From assembly GCA_964440985.1 (NCBI GenBank), contig CAYTWE010000001.1:23968-87967 (forward strand): DNA of 64,000 nucleotides, written 5' to 3'. The stretch's first letter is position 1. Every line of letters begins with the position of its first letter. The notes beneath the pieces are model-generated. The model worked only from the letters and a program-made list of their open reading frames with translations, did no database searches and was not told where the DNA came from. The stretch is from UBA1731 sp964440985. GTDB taxonomy: Bacteria > Verrucomicrobiota > Kiritimatiellia > RFP12 > UBA1067. Both the position numbers and the translations under genes were made by a program. Positions 7,306-14,860 of the stretch are shown here, one piece after another.

Positions 7306-8517
7306 TTACTTGATCACCTTCGAAACCGTGCCGGCGCCGACCGTGCGGCCGCCTTCGCGGATTGCGAAGCGCATCTTCTCCTCAAGCGCGACAGGCGCGA
7401 TGAGCTTGACCTTGAGCGTCACGTTGTCACCAGGCATCACCATCTCGACGCCCTCAGGCAGCTCGATGTCGCCCGTCACGTCCGTCGTGCGGATGTAGAA
7501 CTGCGGGCGGTAGCCCTTCATGAACGCCGTGTGGCGGCCACCCTCGTCCTTCGTGAGGACGTAGACCTGACCCTCGAACTCGGTGTGCGGGGTGATCGAA
7601 CCCGGCTTGGCGAGCACCTGACCACGCTCGACATCCTCCTTCTTCGTGCCACGGAGAAGGCAGCCGATGTTGTCGCCGGCCTGACCCTGATCAAGAAGCT
7701 TGCGGAACATCTCAACGCCCGTGACGGCCGTCTTCGCCGTCGGCTTGAGACCGACGATCTCAACTTCGTCGCCGACCTTGATGACACCGCGCTCAACACG
7801 ACCGGTGACGACCGTGCCGCGACCTTCAATCGAGAAGATGTCCTCGATAGGCATGAGGAACGGCTGGTCAAGAGCGCGCTCAGGCTCAGGGATGTAGCTG
7901 TCAAGGGCAGCCATAAGCTCGTCGATGCACTTGCACGCCGCATCGTCCTTGCTCGTGGCCTGGGTTGCGGGATAGGCGGCGCCGCGGATCACCGGAGCGT
8001 TGTCGCCATCGTAGTCGTACTTGGAAAGAAGTTCGCGAACCTCCATCTCAACGAGGTCGAGCATCTCGGCATCGTCAACGAGATCGCACTTGTTGAGGAA
8101 CACGACAATCTTCGGAACGCCGACCTGGCGGGCGAGAAGGACGTGTTCACGCGTCTGGGGCATCGGACCGTCGACGGCGGAGACAACGAGGATGGCACCA
8201 TCCATCTGCGCCGCACCCGTAATCATGTTCTTGACATAGTCAGCATGTCCCGGGCAGTCAACGTGCGCGTAGTGGCGGTTCTCGGTCGCGTACTCGACGT
8301 GGGAGGACGCAATCGTCAAAATCTTAGTGGCATCACGGCGGCCGGCGGACTCAGAAGCCTTGGCGACCTGGTCGTACTTGATCTCATCGCAGAGACCCTT
8401 AAGGGACTGTACGTGCGTGATGGCGGCCGTGAGTGTGGTCTTGCCGTGGTCGACGTGGCCGATTGTGCCGACGTTCACGTGCGGCTTTCCGCCGCGATCG
8501 AATGTTTCCTTAGCCAT
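7306..8517 (-). CDS. tuf: elongation factor Tu, variant switch I
   Basis: This 403-aa GTPase delivers aminoacyl-tRNA to the ribosome. It has the P-loop GHVDHGKT (residues 20-27), DCPGH, NKCD, and full domains 2 and 3 (GRGTVVTGRVERG, RTTDVTGDIELP, ending GAGTVSKVIK). Switch I is unusual. Where most EF-Tu have ARGITINTSHVEY, this one reads GRRDATKILTIASSHVEY, so RGIT is KILT and a few residues are inserted. The Mg-coordinating Thr is kept. The ATG at 8517 was chosen because it starts MAKETFDRGGKPHVNVGT; the frame extends further upstream through tRNA-Thr. Confidence 0.97.
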   Translation of the reverse strand: MAKETFDRGGKPHVNVGTIGHVDHGKTTLTAAITHVQSLKGLCDEIKYDQVAKASESAGRRDATKILTIASSHVEYATENRHYAHVDCPGHADYVKNMITGAAQMDGAILVVSAVDGPMPQTREHVLLARQVGVPKIVVFLNKCDLVDDAEMLDLVEMEVRELLSKYDYDGDNAPVIRGAAYPATQATSKDDAACKCIDELMAALDSYIPEPERALDQPFLMPIEDIFSIEGRGTVVTGRVERGVIKVGDEVEIVGLKPTAKTAVTGVEMFRKLLDQGQAGDNIGCLLRGTKKEDVERGQVLAKPGSITPHTEFEGQVYVLTKDEGGRHTAFMKGYRPQFYIRTTDVTGDIELPEGVEMVMPGDNVTLKVKLIAPVALEEKMRFAIREGGRTVGAGTVSKVIK

Positions 8518-8568
8518 TTTCAGTGGTCTCCTGTAGGTTTGTTCTTGTCTTTTCTGTTCAGGGGCAAA

Positions 8569-8644
<76 letters not shown>

Positions 8645-8669
8645 CTTATGTCCCTAAAAAGAAGTTCGT

Positions 8670-8698
8670 AGTATACTACATATGCCCTTTTACCGCAA
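8670..8698 (-). promoter_or_regulatory. promoter of the tRNA-Thr-tuf-secE-rpl operon
   Basis: On the minus strand, -35 TTGCGG (8693-8698), a 17-nt spacer and -10 TATACT (8670-8675). An AT-rich stretch (TTTTATTAATTTTA) lies upstream as a possible UP element. Confidence 0.75.
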
Positions 8699-8728
8699 GT
8701 GGTAAAATTAATAAAATGAAATGCCCGT

Positions 8729-8885
8729 AAAAAAGCCCCGCTTTGCCGTAGCACAGGATCCCCGGGACCTCAAGTCCAAGCGGAGACCTTAGTCGGTTTG
8801 CCAAAGCGCACCGCATTCAGGCTATCCTCACAAAAACGAAGGTCGGAGAAATTACCTGCCAAGTCCGCGTGCAAAACAGGGCCCA
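8729..8885 (-). ncRNA. candidate 6S-like structured RNA with its own terminator
   Basis: Between the pheT stop and the tuf promoter, the minus strand can form an RNA closed by a 12-bp stem (GCCCTGTTTTGC at 8871-8882 with GCAAAGCGGGGC at 8735-8746). It is followed directly by TTTTTT (8734-8729). Inside are a second closing helix (CAGG/CCTG), an apical stem opened by GACCTT/AAGGTC, and a small hairpin GGAC-TTGAG-GTCC on the 3' side. This is the layout of bacterial 6S RNA: closing stem, open central bubble with a 3'-side hairpin, and long apical stem. I did not compute a fold. It could instead be an elaborate pheT terminator, so the call is tentative. Confidence 0.45.
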
Positions 8886-8898
8886 CGATGTACAAAGA

Positions 8899-11340
8899 TC
8901 AGCCTTCGCGAACCTCCACCGCAAGCGACGTCTTCAGTGCGTCCGCAATCTTTGCAAATGCGGCGTTCACCTCGTCGTCGGTCAGCGTTCTGTCATCCGC
9001 GCGGAACGTGAGGGAGTAGGCGCGGCTCGACCTGCCTTTCCCCAATTCCTTGGACGCAAATATATCAAATAGCCTTATGCCGGTCAACTCCTTCGGCGCA
9101 ACCTTGCGAATCGCCTTGACCACCGCCTCATGCGTCACGCCCGCATCCGCAACGAACGCAATGTCGCGTGTGACCGGCGGGAACTGCGGCACGGCGGAGA
9201 CACGACCTGTCGCACCGATGCGCTTGAGCAGTGGCTTGAGATCCAACTCGGCAAGCGCCAGCTGGGTCGCGAGGCGGAACGGGTGGCGAAGTTTGTCGGA
9301 GACGACGCCGAGGACACCGGCGGGGCGTCCGTTGATGACCACTTCAAGCGCCACCTGAAACGCGGGATGCTCAACGCGGCGGAACTCCGTCTTGCCGACC
9401 TTCACCAGTTTCACAACGCGCTCAACCGCACCCTTCATCCAAAGGAGAGCCTCCTCCACCGAAACAGGCTTGACACGCGCCAACGCATCGCGTCCCACCG
9501 GACCGAAGAAGCCCATCGCAAGCCTTGAAGCCTCAAACGGCTTGCCGTCCTTCTGCCCAAACACCCTTCCGATCTCGAAGAGTTTCCCCTCCTCCAGTCT
9601 GTGGGCGGCGTTGCGTCCAAGGCTCTGGTACAGCTGCGGCATCAGGGAATCGCGCAACACTCCGTATTCGGCGCTCACCGGGTCCGGCAGAGGCAGCCTT
9701 TCGGGGTTCGTCCCGAACGGCGCAAGGTCGGAGGCGGAGAGGAACGAATAGTGCATCGCTTCGGAGAATCCAAGCCCGGTCAGGAATGAGCGCAACGTCT
9801 CCTGCGCCCGGAACGGAGCATCATCAAGCGACGACACCGACGGAGCGGACGGCATCGTGTCCGGAATGTTGTCCAGACCGTAGAGACGCGCCACCTCCTC
9901 GACGAGATCCGCCTCAAGCGAAAGATCCCATCGCCAGCTCGGAATGGCGTATGTCGCATATCCGTCGCCTGAGTCCACGCGCTTCAACCCGATCGATTCG
10001 AGAATCTGAAGTATCCTGTCGTCGGGGATGTCTATACCGATCAGACGACGGGCGCGTTCAAACACAATCTTGACTGGTTCGTTGAACGAGAACGACTCAT
10101 CAACCCCGGCGACAGGGAACCGCTTCCGCCCGTCCGCATCAACAACGCCTTTGGCTATCACGGCACCGCCGTATTTCTGGAGAAGGTGCGCGGCACGGCG
10201 GCTCGCGAAGTCCGCAAGATCCTTGTCCACACCACGGATGTAGCGGTAGCTGGCCTCGGTTGCAAGCCCAAGTTTCGTCGACGAATATTTTGTCGTCCCT
10301 GGATCGAACAGCGCAGACTCGATGAGCACACTGCTCGTTCCGGCGGCAATCTCAGAATCCTCACCGCCCATGACGCCGGCTACTGCGGACGGCTTCGACT
10401 CATCGCATATGAGAAGCATGTTCGGGTCGAGCTTGCGCTCCACACCGTCGAGCGTCTTCATCGTCTCGCCGTCGCGGGCGGCGCGAACCACAACCTTGCG
10501 CCCGGCCAGCTTCGTGTAGTCGAACGCATGGAGCGGCTGGCCCAATTCCAGCATCACATAGTTCGTGACGTCAACAAGAAGTCCGAGTGAGCGGACACCG
10601 CACGCCTCAAGGCGCTTCACCATGAACTCAGGCGACGGCCCATCCTTCACCGATGTCACAACCCTCGCGGTGTAGCGCGGACATTTCGCGAAATCCTCCA
10701 CCTCAACCTTCACCTCGCCGTTGACGTCCGTATCGGATTCGACGAAGTCAGCCTCAGGCATCTTCAGCGGGCGTCCGAGAATTGCGGCGTACTCACGCGC
10801 AAGGCCAACGACGGAGAGCGCGTCAGGACGGTTCCACGTCACCTCTATCTCGAACACGGTCTCCGGCTTTTCGCCATGCAGCACATCACGGAGGAACGCC
10901 CCCACAGGCGCATCCGGCGGCAACTCCATTATGCCTTCGTGCGTACCGCCCGGCAGGGCAAGTTCGCTTGAGGAGCACAGCATGCCGAACGACTCTACGC
11001 CGCGCAGCTTGCCCTTCTTGATCTTGAATCCGCCGTCAGGTATGACTGCACCGATCTTGGCGAATGCACTCTTCATTCCGGCGCGGCAGTTCGGTGCGCC
11101 GCACACGACTTGAACAGTCTCCTTCCCGTCGGTGACTGTCGTCTTGTGCAGATGTGTACCCTCAATCACCTCGCACGTCAAGACTTCCCCCACGACAATC
11201 TCGTCGCAGAGCGGCGCAGGGCCGGACGTTTCTATCGATTCAACCTGAAGTCCTGCATGGGTCAGCCTGTCGGCAAGCTCTTCGGGCTTGATGTCATCGA
11301 CCTTTACATATTCATTGAGCCAGCTTATCGGCAGCTTCAT
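8899..11340 (-). CDS. pheT: phenylalanyl-tRNA synthetase beta subunit
   Basis: This 813-aa subunit of the (alpha-beta)2 enzyme starts MKLPISWLNEYVKVDDI. It contains the EMAP-like tRNA-binding domain (about 40-150), the B3/B4 editing domain (LLVDVTNYVMLELGQPLHAFD), B5 and the catalytic-like domain. The C-terminal anticodon-binding FDX-ACB domain has FPPVTRDIAFV and LTFRADDRTLTDDEV. Length is as expected for the family. Its start overlaps the preceding unknown gene by 29 nt, implying translational coupling. The alpha subunit gene pheS is not in the window. Confidence 0.97.
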   Translation of the reverse strand: MKLPISWLNEYVKVDDIKPEELADRLTHAGLQVESIETSGPAPLCDEIVVGEVLTCEVIEGTHLHKTTVTDGKETVQVVCGAPNCRAGMKSAFAKIGAVIPDGGFKIKKGKLRGVESFGMLCSSSELALPGGTHEGIMELPPDAPVGAFLRDVLHGEKPETVFEIEVTWNRPDALSVVGLAREYAAILGRPLKMPEADFVESDTDVNGEVKVEVEDFAKCPRYTARVVTSVKDGPSPEFMVKRLEACGVRSLGLLVDVTNYVMLELGQPLHAFDYTKLAGRKVVVRAARDGETMKTLDGVERKLDPNMLLICDESKPSAVAGVMGGEDSEIAAGTSSVLIESALFDPGTTKYSSTKLGLATEASYRYIRGVDKDLADFASRRAAHLLQKYGGAVIAKGVVDADGRKRFPVAGVDESFSFNEPVKIVFERARRLIGIDIPDDRILQILESIGLKRVDSGDGYATYAIPSWRWDLSLEADLVEEVARLYGLDNIPDTMPSAPSVSSLDDAPFRAQETLRSFLTGLGFSEAMHYSFLSASDLAPFGTNPERLPLPDPVSAEYGVLRDSLMPQLYQSLGRNAAHRLEEGKLFEIGRVFGQKDGKPFEASRLAMGFFGPVGRDALARVKPVSVEEALLWMKGAVERVVKLVKVGKTEFRRVEHPAFQVALEVVINGRPAGVLGVVSDKLRHPFRLATQLALAELDLKPLLKRIGATGRVSAVPQFPPVTRDIAFVADAGVTHEAVVKAIRKVAPKELTGIRLFDIFASKELGKGRSSRAYSLTFRADDRTLTDDEVNAAFAKIADALKTSLAVEVREG

Positions 11341-12817
11341 CAGAAACCTCTTCCTTGTTTTCCTTCACCTCAGCGCCCTCGACGGCGCTCACCGCCTGCG
11401 CGGCATCCTCAACGACCTTCGCCTGTTCGCCCTTTTTCTGTGGCTGGTTGCGGAACTTCGGATTCTCCTCCGGCAGCGCAAGAAGACCGTTGAAGTACTG
11501 AATCACGTGCCCCTTTTCGACAAGCCAGCCAAGATGTCCCTTCATCTCCTGCGGAAGCTCGCCAACGCTGCAGAGCGGATGCTCTTCAACATACCGAACC
11601 ACCGCGACAAGCTCCGGTATCGCGTGCGACGTATCGAGAGGCACCGGCTTGGCCGCGCACACAAACTCCTGTCCGCGAGGTTCATTTGCCCTGAAGAACG
11701 AAAGCTTGCGGTGGTGGAACGCACCCCTGAGAGCGAAGAAAAGCGACGCGGGGAAACGGCGTTCACGCGTAATCGCGTCACGTACGGCGAACAGGTACGG
11801 CAGATCTGCGCTCTTGAGAGCCTGCTCAAGCGACATGTCCGAACTCTTCGCGACGCCCTTCAACTGCGGCATTATGTCGCGGCGAAACGCGGCTTCCGCC
11901 TGCTCACGCTCGAACGCCGGAACTGTCGGCGTCTCCACCGCATTCTCACCGGCGGCATCCTGCGGCGCGGCTGCGGTCTCCGCCACCTTGAGACGGTAGA
12001 CGGTCTTCTTGGTTGCACTCTTCCGCCAGGCTTCGACGGAATCGGCGTCACGCACGGTCTCAAGTCTGGCGCGGTACGCACTTTCGTCCATGCCAAGCTT
12101 CTGCGCCATTGCGCTCACGGCGGCGTTGTAGCCGTGGAGGTTCGGCGGTCCGATCAGTTCACCGGTGATTCCGCACTTCATGACGCATCCGAACTGCCCG
12201 GACGGGGGATCGACCTCAATCTCCTCCGCAGTATAGTAGTCGCCAAGATGCGCCGAAAGCAGATGGGCGTCAAGCGCCTCGGAGGTGGCGCATGAGAATC
12301 CGCAGGCCTTGCATACGTGGAAACGTGTTTCGGGATCCTTCGGCGTGACCTTTACATGGCAGGCCTCCGGATGGTCGAGGAAGAACAGCGCAATCTGCTT
12401 GAGCGGATACGCAACGTACCCCGTCTGCATCTTGCGGATGATGCCGCCAAGCTCCTTCTGTCCCGGAAGCACCCTGACCTCGGCATCCATGGGCTTGACA
12501 GGCTCGCGTCTTGCGAATCCGCGGCGTCCGCCATCCTTGCCGTCGCGGCCAAATGGCTTGCGCGGACGGTCGCTGCGGTCGAACGGCTTTCTCTGCCTGT
12601 CGTCGCGGCGCGGCGGGCGGTCGCCGGATGGATTTGCGTCATTGAACCTGCGCGGTGGACGCGATTCGCGCGATGGGCGATCATCGTCCCCGTCGCGGAA
12701 TCCGCCACGTCCGGCCTTGGCGACAACCTTGTCACCGGCAGTCCATGACGGCGCAAAGTCAAACGAACCGAGTGAACTCAGATCGACAGCCTGACCATCC
12801 ATGTTCTCTTCCGCCAT
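11312..12817 (-). CDS. unknown protein: RG/DR-rich N-terminus plus one C2H2 zinc finger
   Basis: I do not recognise a named family for this 501-aa protein. Residues about 35-110 are a low-complexity basic and acidic tract rich in RPPRR, DRP and FGRDGK repeats, like RNA-binding tails. Next comes a segment PLKQIALFFLDHPEACHVKV. A clear zinc finger follows at about residues 170-195: CKACGFSCATSEALDAHLLSAH, Cys-x2-Cys-x12-His-x4-His. The C-terminal half has helical segments with HHRKLSFFRANEPRGQEF. The last 50 residues are Glu/Ala/Lys-rich. It overlaps pheT by 29 nt and sits among tRNA-related genes, so a role in RNA or translation is a reasonable guess only. Confidence 0.75.
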   Translation of the reverse strand: MAEENMDGQAVDLSSLGSFDFAPSWTAGDKVVAKAGRGGFRDGDDDRPSRESRPPRRFNDANPSGDRPPRRDDRQRKPFDRSDRPRKPFGRDGKDGGRRGFARREPVKPMDAEVRVLPGQKELGGIIRKMQTGYVAYPLKQIALFFLDHPEACHVKVTPKDPETRFHVCKACGFSCATSEALDAHLLSAHLGDYYTAEEIEVDPPSGQFGCVMKCGITGELIGPPNLHGYNAAVSAMAQKLGMDESAYRARLETVRDADSVEAWRKSATKKTVYRLKVAETAAAPQDAAGENAVETPTVPAFEREQAEAAFRRDIMPQLKGVAKSSDMSLEQALKSADLPYLFAVRDAITRERRFPASLFFALRGAFHHRKLSFFRANEPRGQEFVCAAKPVPLDTSHAIPELVAVVRYVEEHPLCSVGELPQEMKGHLGWLVEKGHVIQYFNGLLALPEENPKFRNQPQKKGEQAKVVEDAAQAVSAVEGAEVKENKEEVSDEAADKLAQ

Positions 12818-12841
12818 ACCAATGCCCTCCGGTGCGTCTGC

Positions 12842-13612
12842 TTACTTCTTGTCTGCGGCGGGCTTGGCCTCCGCAGGTTTTGAATCGGCCGGCTTCGCCT
12901 TTGTGTCAGCCGCCGGCTTCTCCTGCTCAATCTTCACGGCAGCCGAGTTGGCGGCATCGAAAAGCGATACTGTCTTGCGGTTCGGATCGAAGCGACGGAT
13001 TGTCTCGATGAGGTTCTTTGCGCGGACATCGTCGGACGCCTCAAGCATCTTTATCGCGCCGTCCTTGTCTCCCTTGAGCGCCATGCAGCGGGCGACGCCA
13101 AGCTTCGCGGTGGCGTTCACGGGCAGGTTGGTGTCTGCGGCGAGAAGCGAGAACTCCTTCTCGGCCTCATCGAACTTTCCGCCCCCCTCCAGCGCGTATG
13201 CCCGGCCGAGCATGGCAAGGGACGCAAACGGATCGTCCTTCGCAGCAGCCGCAACGTAGCCGGAATAAGTCTTCTCAGCCTCATCCCAGCGCTCCGCATC
13301 GAGATAACTCTTGCCAAGACGAAGCTTCAGCGCCGGACCCGTAGCCGAACCGCCGAACTTTGCCGCCGCCTCCTCAAGTTCATCGGTGGTGAACGCATTC
13401 ATCAGCGCATTGTTGGCGGCGGCAGCCCTATCCGCCCGCCAGTTCTTGAACAGAAACCAGCCGGCGACGCATATAGCGGCTACGAGCAGCAACGTCACGG
13501 TCGAACGTCCCTCGCGCACCCACCAATCCCAGACCGGCAGGAGTTCCGGGGATTTTTTGACCCAGTTCGGCAAATTCTCTGTGACTGGCTTGGTCTTCTT
13601 TTCTTTGCTCAT
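12842..13612 (-). CDS. single-span membrane TPR protein, YfgM/CpoB-like
   Basis: This 256-aa protein has a charged N-terminus, a transmembrane helix at about residues 40-55 (TVTLLLVAAICVAGWFLF) and an outer domain of helical repeats. The repeats include LGKSYLDAERWDEAEKTY and LGRAYALEGGGKFDEAEKEF, both TPR-like. A Lys/Pro/Ala tail rich in KPA repeats ends the chain. This layout is that of YfgM-type SecYEG-associated periplasmic chaperones, but the match is by architecture only. The ATG at 13612 overlaps the stop of the upstream gene as ATGA with AAGGA before it. An alternative ATG lies 39 nt upstream. Confidence 0.75.
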   Translation of the reverse strand: MSKEKKTKPVTENLPNWVKKSPELLPVWDWWVREGRSTVTLLLVAAICVAGWFLFKNWRADRAAAANNALMNAFTTDELEEAAAKFGGSATGPALKLRLGKSYLDAERWDEAEKTYSGYVAAAAKDDPFASLAMLGRAYALEGGGKFDEAEKEFSLLAADTNLPVNATAKLGVARCMALKGDKDGAIKMLEASDDVRAKNLIETIRRFDPNRKTVSLFDAANSAAVKIEQEKPAADTKAKPADSKPAEAKPAADKK

Positions 13613-14826
13613 TTTTCCTTGCTCATTTCTTCGTTGTATAGGTTCTGCCATTGGTCGAGAACCTGTTCATTGTTGCCTTCGGCGCGTACGACGATCCGGT
13701 TGAAGTCGAGTGCGTCCGGAAATTCACGATTGCGCAGAAACCTCCTCCTGTTCCTGTCCGGCGGCTTCGACAGCCGCTTTACGGAATCAAGCATCAGCAC
13801 TGCGGTGAAATACGTTGCCTTCGGTATCTTCAGCGACTTGAGCATCGTGCCGACTATCTCGCGGCCGCTGCCCGGCGCGTCGTGCGCCCAAGCGGCATAG
13901 AGGGCGGCCGCCCGCAGTCCGTTGGAGACTTCGTAGCCGTTCTTCGCCATCGCAATCTCGTAGCGGTCAAGCATCGCCAGGTATTTCCATGTGCGTGACT
14001 TGCGGCCACCGTCCTTGGCTATGAACTCAGAAAGCTCCGGAAGAAGGTCGCCAAGAAGCCCATACTCCCACATCATGCGGAACGCCGCCTCGGACTTTCC
14101 GTACGGAAAGAGCCGGAACACCTCTTCGCACACACGGGGGACGGCGGCAGAGAGTATCATGCTGTGCAGCTTCCCTATCGCCCGCTCGGTGCCTTTCTCG
14201 ATCTTGAAGTCAAGCCTCGACGCAAACTTTATCGCACGCATCATGCGCACCGGATCCTCGCGAAAGCGGATCATCGGGTCGCCTATCGATCTGATGAGCC
14301 GCTTGTCAAGATCCTTCAGCCCTCCGACCCAGTCGATGACAGAGAAGTCCCTTATGTTGTAGAACAGCCCGTTCACCGTGAAGTCGCGACGGTACGCATC
14401 CGTCTCCGGAGTGCCGAACGTGTTGTCCTCGAACGGCCCCTCCGCTGCGTGTTCCATTATCTCGCCGACGGTCTGCGAACTCTGCCGGAACGTCGCCGTC
14501 TCGATGACTTTCTTTCCGAACCGTACGTGTGCGAGACGGAAACGCCGCCCAATCAGGAAGCAGTTGCGGAACGCACGCTTGACCTCAGCCGGCTTGGCGC
14601 TTGTGCCGACGTCAAAATCCTTCGGGGTACGGCCGAGAAGAAGGTCGCGCACGCCGCCGCCGACAAGGTACGCGGTGTATCCGAGCCTGTCAAGACGGTA
14701 AAGCACCCTCAGAGCATCAGGGTCTATGTTTTTCCTGGAAATGCAATGATCAGGACGCTCCCTTATCACAGGCTCATCCCGCTTGGCTTTCCTTTTGCCT
14801 AAAAACCCGAACATTTGAAGGCGCAT
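13609..14826 (-). CDS. pcnB: poly(A) polymerase / CCA-adding nucleotidyltransferase family
   Basis: This 405-aa class II nucleotidyltransferase adds nucleotides to RNA 3' ends. The head domain has AYLVGGGVRDLLLGRTPKDFDVGT, with catalytic DxD as DFD. The neck has RRDFTVNGLFYNIRDFSVID and FREDPVRMMRAIKFASRL. The order and the phrase VIDWVGGLKDLDKRLIRSIG are closest to bacterial poly(A) polymerase I, but CCA-adding enzymes share these motifs. The true start is uncertain; ATG at 14826 (MRLQMFGF) is used here and 14814 is the alternative. It overlaps the downstream TPR gene by 4 nt. Confidence 0.88.
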   Translation of the reverse strand: MRLQMFGFLGKRKAKRDEPVIRERPDHCISRKNIDPDALRVLYRLDRLGYTAYLVGGGVRDLLLGRTPKDFDVGTSAKPAEVKRAFRNCFLIGRRFRLAHVRFGKKVIETATFRQSSQTVGEIMEHAAEGPFEDNTFGTPETDAYRRDFTVNGLFYNIRDFSVIDWVGGLKDLDKRLIRSIGDPMIRFREDPVRMMRAIKFASRLDFKIEKGTERAIGKLHSMILSAAVPRVCEEVFRLFPYGKSEAAFRMMWEYGLLGDLLPELSEFIAKDGGRKSRTWKYLAMLDRYEIAMAKNGYEVSNGLRAAALYAAWAHDAPGSGREIVGTMLKSLKIPKATYFTAVLMLDSVKRLSKPPDRNRRRFLRNREFPDALDFNRIVVRAEGNNEQVLDQWQNLYNEEMSKEK

Positions 14827-14860
14827 TATCTCAAATAACACATGAAAAAGCAAGCGCACG

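Noticed and set aside
13613..13651. Longer N-terminus for the TPR membrane protein
   Set aside because: An in-frame ATG at 13651 exists, but the ATGA overlap at 13612 has a better-placed AAGGA. Kept as an alternative only.
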